A stretch of 64,000 nucleotides of DNA from Pyrodictiaceae archaeon (GTDB lineage Archaea > Thermoproteota > Thermoprotei_A > Sulfolobales > WANQ01). The position numbers were made by a program, and so were the translations under genes. Shown here in pieces: positions 18,355 through 26,368 of this stretch; position 1 is the first letter of the stretch; each line of letters begins with the position of its first letter. The notes below the pieces were generated by a model. That model was not told the origin of the DNA and did no database searches. It saw nothing but the letters and a program-made list of their open reading frames with translations. The stretch is from contig WANQ01000033.1 in assembly GCA_015521735.1 (NCBI GenBank), positions 45,729-109,728 of the forward strand, given 5' to 3'.

Positions 18355-18813
18355 TTAGACTTGAAGTAGTATTAATGCTAGTATCGTGAATACCAAGCCT
18401 AGAATTCCTATAAGCTCTGCATATACTGCTAACATCATTGCATTAACGAATATCTTACCTCTTGTACGTGGCAACATAGATATTCCAGCAGCACATATAA
18501 AGCCTTGGAAAGCTGCTGAGGGGCCCTCAGAACCTACACCTATCATTGCAGCCGCGAAGATTTTCATTGCATCCCAGAAACCCATTTCGGGCTTCAACGC
18601 GAACAATATAATGTATATTAGTATTATCAGTCCATAGAATGTCTGTGTTGTAGGCATTGCTGCTAATACTAACACGTTTCTGAATTGTTTAGGATCCTCT
18701 GCTAATACTGTTGCACCTGCTGAAGCAGCTGCACCAATTCCTACAGCTGAACCTATCATTCCACTAGCAAGAGCTAGAGCACCGCCTAAAGCAGCTAACC
18801 AGCTATAGTCCAT
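18355..18813 (-). CDS. atpK: A-type ATP synthase proteolipid subunit K (4 TM)
   Basis: The membrane rotor subunit. The 152 residues form four helices, a duplicated hairpin. Hairpin 2 keeps the ion-binding Glu in VYAELIGILG (residue ~133). In hairpin 1 the equivalent PETQ motif reads MPTTQTFYG, so its carboxylate is lost. One carboxylate per four helices resembles eukaryotic V-type and Enterococcus NtpK rotors and implies fewer ions per ATP. A perfect inverted repeat and a separate TATA box lie just upstream. Confidence 0.94.
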   Translation of the reverse strand: MDYSWLAALGGALALASGMIGSAVGIGAAASAGATVLAEDPKQFRNVLVLAAMPTTQTFYGLIILIYIILFALKPEMGFWDAMKIFAAAMIGVGSEGPSAAFQGFICAAGISMLPRTRGKIFVNAMMLAVYAELIGILGLVFTILALILLQV

Positions 18814-18818
18814 AGAAT

Positions 18819-18838
18819 CCCCTTAAGCAGATAAGGGG
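18819..18838 (-). promoter_or_regulatory. inverted repeat over the atpK ribosome binding site
   Basis: CCCCTTA (18819-18825) and TAAGGGG (18832-18838) form a perfect 7-bp stem with a 6-base loop. In the mRNA the GGGG of the 3' arm is also the Shine-Dalgarno sequence, about 5 bases before the atpK ATG, so pairing would hide it. If transcription begins at the site predicted by the nearby TATA box, the repeat could instead act as a DNA operator at the start site. Confidence 0.55.
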
Positions 18839-18843
18839 CACTA

Positions 18844-18851
18844 GTATAAAA
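18844..18851 (-). promoter_or_regulatory. internal TATA box before atpK
   Basis: TTTTTATA on the minus strand, about 30 bp upstream of the atpK start, inside the 138-bp gap between atpI and atpK. An extra promoter here would allow more proteolipid than the once-per-complex subunits. Confidence 0.5.
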
Positions 18852-18951
18852 ATGCAACGCGCTGATTAAAAGTAATGTTTAGTAGCCTAACTATATGGGA
18901 AAACGTTTATCATATTAGCACACTGATTAACCTATAAAGCTAGTGTTGAAC

Positions 18952-20994
18952 CTAAGCCGGCGTTAATAGTACTTTGCGTTCTATTCTAATCTTTAAAGGC
19001 TTAAACTCAACACCATCACCACTGTAGAACTTTGGTAGGAATTCAACATAGAATAGTCTTAGTGAGTGAACGAAGGCTCCTAGAGAGCTTAAGGCTATGT
19101 TTAATGCATGTCCTATTATGAACACTGGTATGCATAGTATGATTCCAGCTATTACGCCTCCTACTCCTGGTATGAGCCCGCTTATTCCACCATATACTAG
19201 GTCTGATATCTGATTGAAGCTCATTGCTAAGTAGTATGTTGCTAAACCTACACCTGCTATTCTAGCGTAGGATAATACGTCACCTAGTATGCCTGTTAGG
19301 TCGAACAACCACATTATTGCTCCAAAACCTCCTGCTGACTTCACCTTAGCGATAATTATTACTACTACACCAGCGATAGAAGCATACATTAACATGTTTA
19401 GCACATTACTAGGTAAGGATACTATGCTCAACATACCTGCCAGGATATAGGGTATACCGAATCCTTCAGCTATGAATAATCCTATTTCGTTTACTGCATC
19501 CCACCACTGCTTAAGTTTTAAGTTTTTAATTAAGCTTAGAGCATGAGCTATATTTACATGTACTAATCCTAATAGTAATGCGAAGGCAAGGAACATTTTC
19601 TCTGAAATAAGATCTGGGATTACAGCTAACCTATATCTTAGAGACATGTATTCCTCCATGTTTAAGTGGAGAACGTATTTCATGAAGTCTCCAAGATACG
19701 TGGAAGTTAGGATACCTGCTATTATTGTTGCTATAGCTGATGCATAGAGCATGCCTTTGAATCTCTTGTATCCTTCTGATTCAGGATTGTCTACTAGCTT
19801 ATCTAGTACAAACCTAGTTATAAATAAGAGGAGAATACCGTAAACAGCATCACCTATCATGAACCCAAAGAATATGGGGAAGAACAATGTTATTAGGCCA
19901 GTAGGATCCCATTCATTATAATTAGGCATGCCGTAGAGCTTAGTAAGTATCTCAAAGTACTTCGAAATACCCTTATTCTCTATTCTTGATGGAGGCTTTT
20001 CAGAAGATTCCTCACTTAATGTTTCAGGGCTAAACCTCTCAACTTTATTCATTCTCGCTACAGCACTTTTTGTCTCTTCATAAATACGTTTTAGTAATAG
20101 ATCACGTGTACTCTCTGGAACCCATCCTCTAAGTAGAGCTATATACTTAGACTTATAGGCTACTTGTAAAGCTATAAGCCTATCATACATGTTGTCAAGG
20201 ACTACTTTCGCCAACGCTATATCCGATACACTGTAATCGACTAAGTCCTTTACCTCACGCGTAAGTTTATCAACACTCCTTTTGAGTTCATTGATAGTCT
20301 CTGATATCTCATTTAATACTTTAGAGAACTTACCGGAGAAGCTACTTAGATCTATAATTTTGCTTTTGAACCTATTTACAAGGTCTTCTAATTTAGTGAC
20401 AAGGTTGCTGTGAACGTATACTACTATTATCTTCCAGTTACCTGCATCTACTTCATCGACTATATGAGCTATTTTCAGTAAACTCTTTTTTAAGTCAGGG
20501 TACATAGTCAATGGAGCTACAATAGTTCTTATACATATTGTTCTACCAGTGTAATGTAGAAGCGATACGTTTATATCACCATAAGTTTTATACATTACCT
20601 CTAAGATGGATAGAAGACTACTTAGATTTTCTATTCGGCCTAGAATCTCCTTAACCTTTTCCTCATTAAACAATACTCTATTGTATAGCTCATCAACTTT
20701 CTTAACTACTTCCTCGTAGAGCTTATCAAGAGCGTACGCGTTAACTTCCTCTCTTACTTCAACGAGTCTAGGCTTGCCAAGAAGTGTTATCAACTTCTCG
20801 ATTTTTGCTTTAACATCCTCTATCTCACTAATCTTTGTCTTTAAGAACTCTAATTCCCTACTAGGAACTTCCTCATACTTTACTACATGTATAGCTCCAA
20901 CATCTTGAAGCATTTTAACAAGTAAGTCGAATTCATCCTTAGAAACATATATAAGAGTATCATACATGAGTTCAGGATACTTTAATACAACCAA
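18952..20994 (-). CDS. atpI: A-type ATP synthase subunit I (a subunit)
   Basis: The stator membrane subunit carrying the ion half-channels, 680 aa. Residues ~1-340 are a soluble helical region that binds the peripheral stalks. The C-terminal half has seven to eight helices with GLITLFFPIFFGFMIGDAVYG, the conserved Arg-bearing DVLSYARIAGVGLATYYLA, and HSLRLFYVEFLPKFYSGDG at the end. The N-terminus begins 4 bp after subunit H. All expected motifs are present. Confidence 0.95.
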   Translation of the reverse strand: MVVLKYPELMYDTLIYVSKDEFDLLVKMLQDVGAIHVVKYEEVPSRELEFLKTKISEIEDVKAKIEKLITLLGKPRLVEVREEVNAYALDKLYEEVVKKVDELYNRVLFNEEKVKEILGRIENLSSLLSILEVMYKTYGDINVSLLHYTGRTICIRTIVAPLTMYPDLKKSLLKIAHIVDEVDAGNWKIIVVYVHSNLVTKLEDLVNRFKSKIIDLSSFSGKFSKVLNEISETINELKRSVDKLTREVKDLVDYSVSDIALAKVVLDNMYDRLIALQVAYKSKYIALLRGWVPESTRDLLLKRIYEETKSAVARMNKVERFSPETLSEESSEKPPSRIENKGISKYFEILTKLYGMPNYNEWDPTGLITLFFPIFFGFMIGDAVYGILLLFITRFVLDKLVDNPESEGYKRFKGMLYASAIATIIAGILTSTYLGDFMKYVLHLNMEEYMSLRYRLAVIPDLISEKMFLAFALLLGLVHVNIAHALSLIKNLKLKQWWDAVNEIGLFIAEGFGIPYILAGMLSIVSLPSNVLNMLMYASIAGVVVIIIAKVKSAGGFGAIMWLFDLTGILGDVLSYARIAGVGLATYYLAMSFNQISDLVYGGISGLIPGVGGVIAGIILCIPVFIIGHALNIALSSLGAFVHSLRLFYVEFLPKFYSGDGVEFKPLKIRIERKVLLTPA

Positions 20995-20997
20995 GGA

Positions 20998-21306
20998 TCA
21001 AGCCACCTTGGCCTTCACTATTATTTCAGCTATCTTCTTAGAAACCTCGTTTACCCTAGACTCAGTCTTCAATCTTATCTCATCTGCCTCCCTCCTAGAC
21101 TCCTCTAAAATCTTCTCAGCCTCCTCCATGGCCTGCTCTACTATCTTATTCGCCTCCTGTTCAAAGACTCTAACATCGACTTCTCTATTCCTTATTTCTT
21201 CAGCCTTCCTTCTAGCATTCTCTAAGATCTCCTTAGCCTTCTTTTTAGCCTCCTCCAGTATACGTTCAACAATATTCTCCATAACGCTAACGTCTTGCAA
21301 TGCCAA
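20998..21306 (-). CDS. atpH: A-type ATP synthase subunit H (peripheral stalk)
   Basis: The first gene of the ATPase operon, 102 aa, a nearly continuous right-handed-type coiled coil rich in E, K, R and A (for example AKKKAKEILENARRKAEEIR). It dimerises with subunit E to form the peripheral stalk. The TTG start is supported by GGGTG 8 bases upstream, and a TATA box (21353-21362) places the operon promoter in the divergent intergenic region shared with the DUF2258 gene. Confidence 0.88.
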   Translation of the reverse strand: MALQDVSVMENIVERILEEAKKKAKEILENARRKAEEIRNREVDVRVFEQEANKIVEQAMEEAEKILEESRREADEIRLKTESRVNEVSKKIAEIIVKAKVA

Positions 21307-21352
21307 AGCAGGTCACCCTATAAACGTGCCGCGATATAATCAAAAGCAAATT

Positions 21353-21362
21353 GTATATAAAT
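21353..21362 (-). promoter_or_regulatory. TATA box of the ATP synthase operon
   Basis: CATTTATATAC on the minus strand, 47 bp upstream of the atpH TTG, predicts transcription start near 21332. The opposite DUF2258 gene probably uses an element around 21391-21400. Confidence 0.5.
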
Positions 21363-21463
21363 GATAATGATCAGAGAAACATCCCCTAAGTACTTAAACT
21401 TAAATCAGAGTACAAGCAAAATACTAGTACACAGTAAAAACACGTCTCTCGGTGTAATGCGCC

Positions 21464-22255
21464 TTGCCTACTCTTAGTACTGGTTTGATTATTGCTGGTG
21501 CTTATGCTGATAAGGTTAGACGTACACTCTTTGCACAACTAAGAGACAAGATAAAACAAGGAGAAATAACACCACAAGAAATAGCAAAAGCAGCAGGAGA
21601 ACTAAACCGGATTATATACGAGGTACTTGTAAACAAATTAAGAATTGACAAGGGAGATGTAGTACGTGTTAGAGTAGACTATGAGGTAGAAAATGGAAAA
21701 GTAGTATGGAACTATAAGACGTTGAGAATAGAGGCATTTAAGCGTGTACCCGACGAAGAAGTAGATAAAACATTAAAAGAGTCATTACCGGAAGCAGTGA
21801 AGAAGTTTGTGGAAGAAGCGGAAGTAGAAGAAAAAGTCCCTGAAGAAAAAGCTGTAAAAGCCGAAGAGGTTAGGGTAGAGGAAAAAGAAGAGGTAAGAGT
21901 TGAAGAAAGAAAAGAAGTTGAAGCTATAAGTAAACTTCCTGTCCAAATTTCTGAAGCAGTTATACTAGGCGAGCTATCGTACGGAGGCTATGTAGCAGCT
22001 TTACAAAATGAGAAAGGAGACAATGTAGGCCTTGCAACTATTGAGGAAAAAGCTGGTACAACGGTTATAGATGCCGTAATAGTAAGTGAAGGTAAAGCTT
22101 ATAGAGTATATGTGCCTAAGACTCCTCTAAAGCTAGACGAAGTAAAAGATAAGCCCAATAAAATAATAGAATTCATACTTAAACACAGCGTTAACGAGAT
22201 ACCCGTAGAGGATGCCCGTAAAATCATAGAAGACAGATTAAAGAGTATAGTCTAG
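21464..22255 (+). CDS. DUF2258 family archaeal protein
   Basis: A 263-residue crenarchaeal conserved protein. The N-terminal ~100 residues carry the family core STGLIIAGAYADKVRRTLFA. Residues ~115-155 are a highly acidic/basic linker (repeats of VEEK and VEER type), and the C-terminal domain (~160-263) is a beta-rich region followed by helices. The domain is reported in archaea without a firm function; DNA binding has been suggested for relatives, which I cannot confirm here. TTG start with GGTG 9 bases upstream; divergent from the ATPase operon. Confidence 0.85.
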   Translation: MPTLSTGLIIAGAYADKVRRTLFAQLRDKIKQGEITPQEIAKAAGELNRIIYEVLVNKLRIDKGDVVRVRVDYEVENGKVVWNYKTLRIEAFKRVPDEEVDKTLKESLPEAVKKFVEEAEVEEKVPEEKAVKAEEVRVEEKEEVRVEERKEVEAISKLPVQISEAVILGELSYGGYVAALQNEKGDNVGLATIEEKAGTTVIDAVIVSEGKAYRVYVPKTPLKLDEVKDKPNKIIEFILKHSVNEIPVEDARKIIEDRLKSIV

Positions 22256-22286
22256 TCTTCCAGCATCATTATATGTTTTCAACTAC

Positions 22287-22345
22287 ATGGTCAGAGAGGT
22301 CTCCATTCAACATTAAGTATTCTGCGCCCCTATTCTCATCATCCC
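22287..22345 (-). ncRNA. possible C/D-box guide RNA in a 3' UTR
   Basis: Minus strand, immediately after the stop of the Zn-ribbon gene: box C ATGATGA (22342-22336), then 39 bases, then box D CTGA (22294-22291). The spacing fits an archaeal C/D RNA. The internal boxes are weak: CAGA as D' and ATGTTGA as C'. GG before box C can pair with CC after box D. Less certain than the other candidates. Confidence 0.4.
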
Positions 22346-23055
22346 TACAATCCGCAAGGTCTAACTTCTCTTATCTCCAATACATTTCCATGTAACTGTA
22401 CTCTAAGAATACTTCCCTTTCTAGGCCCACTTTTAACTTCATACTCAGCTACACCATTTTCTAATACCTCAAATAGTACACCTAAAGGAACAAGTAAACC
22501 ACATAAGGGACATAATAACTTACTATTGCTCCACTCAAGAATCGCGCCATCAAATGGGCATTCTGCTTTCAGTCTACTCGCTTTTTCCCTAAGTCTGCTA
22601 TCAACGTAATTTACGTACCAATACCTCCATGAACCAAGTATGCTATCATAATACGAGCCACCCCTCCTATACGGTATAAAATACCTCGACTTTAAGGGCA
22701 GGATTTTAAGCGAACACCACTCCTTAATCATAAACTCCCTAAAACTCCACATATACTTCCACCCTTTCTGAAAGTACAGTATTAAGATGTTATCATCAGA
22801 TAACTGGCCCGTTAATTCATTATAAAATTCCGCTGCTCTACCAAGCCATTCAATTACTTTATTTCTCTTCTCGTCTTCAAGTTCTACTACAATTTTCCAA
22901 CAATTCAGTGCATGACTACTAGGCCTCTTACTATTAAGTACACTAGACCTGCAATCTTGGCAATAACCGGCTACATCCTTAGGATTAACTGCTGGGCCAT
23001 AGAACATCACCCACTTACCCCTACGTTCAATCCTAAGATTGCTAGGCCACTTCAT
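22345..23055 (-). CDS. unknown protein with two zinc-binding Cys clusters
   Basis: A 236-residue protein rich in Trp, Tyr and Arg. Near the N-terminus is YCQDCRSSV followed by His and Cys (CxxC...H...C). Near residue 165 is CPFDGA and later CPLCGLL, a second CxxxxC/CxxC zinc-ribbon-like pair. I do not recognise the family; nucleic-acid binding is plausible from the zinc ribbons and basic character. The ATG at 23055 is chosen because GGTGG lies 7 bases upstream; a GTG at 23073 is in frame. Confidence 0.65.
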   Translation of the reverse strand: MKWPSNLRIERRGKWVMFYGPAVNPKDVAGYCQDCRSSVLNSKRPSSHALNCWKIVVELEDEKRNKVIEWLGRAAEFYNELTGQLSDDNILILYFQKGWKYMWSFREFMIKEWCSLKILPLKSRYFIPYRRGGSYYDSILGSWRYWYVNYVDSRLREKASRLKAECPFDGAILEWSNSKLLCPLCGLLVPLGVLFEVLENGVAEYEVKSGPRKGSILRVQLHGNVLEIREVRPCGL

Positions 23056-23073
23056 GATCCTCCACCACACCAC

Positions 23074-23290
23074 TATATGCTAGACACTATATTCCTAGCA
23101 TAATATATGACTACATCTAGTCAGAGCCATAGTGTAGGTGAAGCCTACAGTAGTACTAGTCAAGAAATAACCACTAGTTTATACAAAACAAGAAAATATG
23201 AGAAGAAAGTATGTCAGGCAAGACTGTAGTAGTATTCTTTTATCTTATACTTTGTTGCTAAGAAACATGTATATGCATGTGACTTCAACA
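23074..23290. other. intergenic region with hairpins
   Basis: No gene is seen. TGTAGG/CCTACA (23133-23138, 23144-23149) is a 6-bp hairpin with a 5-base loop. TTCAACA/TGTTGAA spans 23284 to about 23310 across the stop codon of the winged-helix gene and could act at its 3' end. Confidence 0.4.
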
Positions 23291-24028
23291 TTATTGTTTA
23301 CAAGTGTTGAATATTTTTCTTAGAGTCTTAGAGAATCCTACACGTGTGCCAAGACGAGGATCCTGGTATAAGTATACTATGTGTTTTACCTGTAGTTTCT
23401 TGAGTACTTGCATAAGCCATACTTCATTTGCGTGAAGAGCCTCCATTAGTTGATCGACGTACAAGTATGTTGAACCCCACGTAATGTAGTGTTCAAGTAG
23501 TATGTTCACTATCTCTTTTTCCTCATCTGATAGTTTATCGTATTTTATTGCTTGTTTAATACAGTCTACTTGTTGCTCGCGGACTTGTTGTGGGCTCGTT
23601 TGACCAGTTTTAGCGGCAATGAACGACAAGAAATGACTAGAGTGTCCGGGTGTTACTGAGATATTATTGTTGTTCATTGCTGGTTTAACCTGTTCTGAGA
23701 TTATTTGTTGTGCTAAAAGTATGTATTCTTTTGTCTGCGCGTTCTTGTATTTATCTATTATTTGTTGTGCTATGTTTTCACCTAGTGGTGTTAGTTGCCA
23801 GTATCCACCCACGTATTCTACGAGTCCACGTGTTTTCCAGTAACTTAGATAACTGCTTACATAGCGTGTTGTGTATCCTAGATAACTTGCTATTTCAGCA
23901 GACTTCATAGGCCTAGCATGTAGGAGTACTAGTATGGCTTCAACAATCTTTGATCGAGGTCCTTGGCCTTTTAGTTGTTTACTAACCTTTTCTACTACTT
24001 CAGCTATCTCCCTATCTTGTAAAATCAT
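23291..24028 (-). CDS. tandem winged-helix protein, WhiP-like replication initiator candidate
   Basis: A 245-residue protein with two winged-helix regions. The N-terminal one (~28-100) has ILVLLHARPMKSAEIASYLG and YVSSYLSYWKTRGLVEYVGG; a polar Gln/Asn-rich linker follows; the C-terminal one covers ~170-240. The arrangement resembles the crenarchaeal initiator WhiP, a Cdt1-like protein encoded beside some origins, but an ordinary MarR/ArsR-like regulator is possible. The ATG at 24028 is preferred because GGTG lies 9 bases upstream. An inverted-repeat cluster lies upstream. Confidence 0.7.
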   Translation of the reverse strand: MILQDREIAEVVEKVSKQLKGQGPRSKIVEAILVLLHARPMKSAEIASYLGYTTRYVSSYLSYWKTRGLVEYVGGYWQLTPLGENIAQQIIDKYKNAQTKEYILLAQQIISEQVKPAMNNNNISVTPGHSSHFLSFIAAKTGQTSPQQVREQQVDCIKQAIKYDKLSDEEKEIVNILLEHYITWGSTYLYVDQLMEALHANEVWLMQVLKKLQVKHIVYLYQDPRLGTRVGFSKTLRKIFNTCKQ

Positions 24029-24040
24029 TTCTAATATCAC

Positions 24041-24206
24041 CGTGAAGGCTAGTAGAGATATGTAAAAATAGGTTACAGTGCCCTAACCTGCCTAGTCTAT
24101 GAGATATATTGTTATTCCTAGATAAAAGGTGAGTTATACTATGTTATGTGTAATACCCTAGAATACAGGTATATATGGTATTACCTAGTAACTTCTATTA
24201 CTTGTT
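24041..24206. repeat. cluster of inverted repeats upstream of the WhiP-like gene
   Basis: Three dyads are visible: AGGTTA/TAACCT (24070-24075, 24084-24089), TAATACC/GGTATTA (24151-24157, 24177-24183), and CTAGAATAC with GTATT-AC-CTAG (24158-24166, 24178-24188). The first sits just upstream of a TATA-like TTTTTAC (about 24062-24068). They share GGTA/TACC- or GGTTA-like half-sites. Operator or origin functions are both possible. Confidence 0.5.
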
Positions 24207-24485
24207 TTAAGCCCTCTTAGGTGGTGTTCTTGGCCTTATTTCCCTGGGTTCTAGGTTTTCGATGTTGAATTTGTCCTCGTCATCGTCTAGTTGTGTTGGT
24301 GTATCTGATAGTAGGCCTTTTTCCATTGCATACTCCTTTATTATTGCAGGTGCTATTTCATCGGGTTTTACGGCGAAGTCTATTGATACACCTTTTCTCC
24401 TAGCCCATTCTATGAAGTCTTCTAGTAGTCCTCCATTGATGATTAGGTCTAGTAGTTCTTGTTTGGTTCTAGAAGTCGTGTTCAT
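24207..24485 (-). CDS. unknown small protein
   Basis: A 92-residue hydrophilic protein. The first half is helical (KQELLDLIINGG, LEDFIEWARRKG), and the last ~30 residues are acidic then proline- and arginine-rich, likely disordered. No family is recognised. It lies 66 bp after the NAD kinase gene on the same strand, so it may be the last gene of that operon. Codon use and the clean ATG start support a real gene. Confidence 0.6.
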   Translation of the reverse strand: MNTTSRTKQELLDLIINGGLLEDFIEWARRKGVSIDFAVKPDEIAPAIIKEYAMEKGLLSDTPTQLDDDEDKFNIENLEPREIRPRTPPKRA

Positions 24486-24551
24486 TCCGCTGAACCCAAG
24501 TGTAACTATAGTGTTGGGGGAGTTAATTAAGTAATTGGTGTTTAACTGTGG

Positions 24552-25670
24552 CTATACTACCTTAACAACTACTTCTTCATTGTAGTCTACTATTACTCTC
24601 ATGTATCCTTTAAGTATTTCATCGACTTCAGGGTCACCCGTATCTACTCTTAAGAATCCAAGTTTACGCATTTTACTACGTGTTGCAACAACGATTATGT
24701 TTTCCTTACCTACAAGTCTTATTATTGTCGGTGATATCTGTTGGTTTCCTCTACCGAAAATGAAGCCTTGTCCTCCTATGGGGGTTACGATTATCTTTAC
24801 TTTACGGTATTTTTTGATTAAATCCATTATTTTCTGCTCGTTTAAGTCCTTGCCTACTAGTTCTCCATTGTATACCGCGTCTACTCCTAGTGTTGTTTTT
24901 TCTACTCCTAATTCATCGGCGATAGCCTTTACTGTTGTTCCTGGTCCTAGTATGTATAATGTGTTTTTGTCCATGTTTTCCACTATATACCTGGCAATGG
25001 CCTTCTTATTCTCCTCCTCTAATGGGTTCTCCATGCTGGGTTCCTTGCTTGGCTGTACTAGTCCTTGAACATATATGGTTAAGGCTGTACCATATTTCTT
25101 TACTATGAGCTTATCTTTTCTAAACGCTTCCTCATCTATGTCGAGAATTTCTGCTTTCGTTATCTCAGCTAGCCCTTCCAAGTAGTATCTTAGTACATGA
25201 GCAGCTTTTTCAGGTGTCGTCGCGAATACCGAGCTATATACCTTTACGCCACTAGGAACTCCTAGTAAGGGCTTGTTTTCGCCAACTACTTCTACTATAT
25301 CTCTTGCTGTTCCATCTCCTCCAACAAATACTATGAGCTCTACTTCTTCTAGAACCTTTTTTACAAATTCTTTTGTGTCCTTGGCTGTTGTCTCTTCTCC
25401 TAGCTTCATGTCAACTACTTTATAGTTTGTTATACTTGTTTCACGTAGATATTTCTCGCCCATGACGTGTGGGGGTGTTATGAACTCTATGTTTTCTTGT
25501 AGTTTTAGCCTCTTAAGTTCAAGTAGAAATCTTTTAGCTCTTTGTGGTGCTACAGGTTTAGCACCTAGTTTTAAGGCTATTTTGTATGCTTCTCCATCTG
25601 TGCCTTTTAGTCCTACTCTACCGCCCATTCCTGCTATGGGGTTTACTAGGAATCCTATGCGGTGTGTCAA
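24552..25670 (-). CDS. archaeal ATP-NAD kinase family protein
   Basis: Phosphorylates NAD (the NADP source), by family. Visible are the N-terminal FLVNPIAGMGGRVGLKGTDG, the kinase motif VFVGGDGTARDIVEVVG (residues ~117-133), LLGVPSGVKVYS, and the later GPGTTVKAIADELG and TPIGGQGFIFGRGNQQISP segments of the archaeal ATP-NAD/AcoX-type subfamily. Length 372 aa fits. The TTG start overlaps the Dph6 stop in TTGA, indicating coupled translation. Confidence 0.88.
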   Translation of the reverse strand: MTHRIGFLVNPIAGMGGRVGLKGTDGEAYKIALKLGAKPVAPQRAKRFLLELKRLKLQENIEFITPPHVMGEKYLRETSITNYKVVDMKLGEETTAKDTKEFVKKVLEEVELIVFVGGDGTARDIVEVVGENKPLLGVPSGVKVYSSVFATTPEKAAHVLRYYLEGLAEITKAEILDIDEEAFRKDKLIVKKYGTALTIYVQGLVQPSKEPSMENPLEEENKKAIARYIVENMDKNTLYILGPGTTVKAIADELGVEKTTLGVDAVYNGELVGKDLNEQKIMDLIKKYRKVKIIVTPIGGQGFIFGRGNQQISPTIIRLVGKENIIVVATRSKMRKLGFLRVDTGDPEVDEILKGYMRVIVDYNEEVVVKVV

Positions 25671-26365
25671 GGGTGTTGTCCCTTAGGTTCTAGTACCGCA
25701 TCCTCTATTATGTAGTAGCCGTATCCTTGGGGGTACCATATTTTTTGTGCTTTCCTTATTCTTATTCTCTTAGACATTAGTGGTGAGTCTACTACAAATG
25801 TTTCGAATTCTCCTCCTTCCCCTACGGGGCTTATCTGGTATTTTCTGCAAATTCTAAGGAATTCTTCTATGTTGTCTTTGGTTAGCTTAACTCCTAGCCA
25901 TTTCTCCGTTAAACCATATGCTTGAACTGCTGTTATAATGAAATCTAGTGTTTCAGCTTCCTTAAGTAGTAGTTCTTCTGGATTACTGCCCCAGAGTGGT
26001 GCGTAGTGTTTTATTCCTAGTTTGTTTGCTATGTAGTCTACTCTCTTCTTCTGATATTTGCTTGCAACAGCTCCTGTTACTATGGTGTTGAATTCCTCTT
26101 TTTCCTTGAGCTTTATGAGCTCTACTAGTAGTTCTTCTACTTCTTTTTCTTTAATCCCACTTGTATGTATTATTACTGGTTTCTTGTTCATGGCTTCTAC
26201 GTGTAGGTGTGTCCATTTAATGTTTACTGTATGGAACATCCATGATTCAGGGTTTTTGGGGTAAACTATTACTATTATGGGTATTTCGTAGCCCTCTTCT
26301 TCGGCCTTGAGTATGGCGTAGTGTGAATCCTTACCACCTGTATACAGTGCTATTGCTTTACTCAA
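25667..26365 (-). CDS. dph6: diphthine--ammonia ligase (Dph6-like PP-loop ATPase)
   Basis: Catalyses the last step of diphthamide synthesis on elongation factor 2, using ATP and ammonia. The PP-loop is ALYTGGKDSHYAIL near the N-terminus. The Dph6 markers IVTGAVASKYQKKRVD and GEGGEFETFVVDSPL are present (residues ~98-113 and ~184-198). Length 232 aa is normal. The gene follows the DUF4443 regulator by 3 bp and overlaps NAD kinase by 4 bp. The role is expected because archaeal aEF2 carries diphthamide. Confidence 0.9.
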   Translation of the reverse strand: MSKAIALYTGGKDSHYAILKAEEEGYEIPIIVIVYPKNPESWMFHTVNIKWTHLHVEAMNKKPVIIHTSGIKEKEVEELLVELIKLKEKEEFNTIVTGAVASKYQKKRVDYIANKLGIKHYAPLWGSNPEELLLKEAETLDFIITAVQAYGLTEKWLGVKLTKDNIEEFLRICRKYQISPVGEGGEFETFVVDSPLMSKRIRIRKAQKIWYPQGYGYYIIEDAVLEPKGQHP

Positions 26366-26368
26366 ATC

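Noticed and set aside
24601..25068. 155-codon plus-strand frame opposite the NAD kinase gene
   Set aside because: Antisense shadow of a well-supported enzyme.
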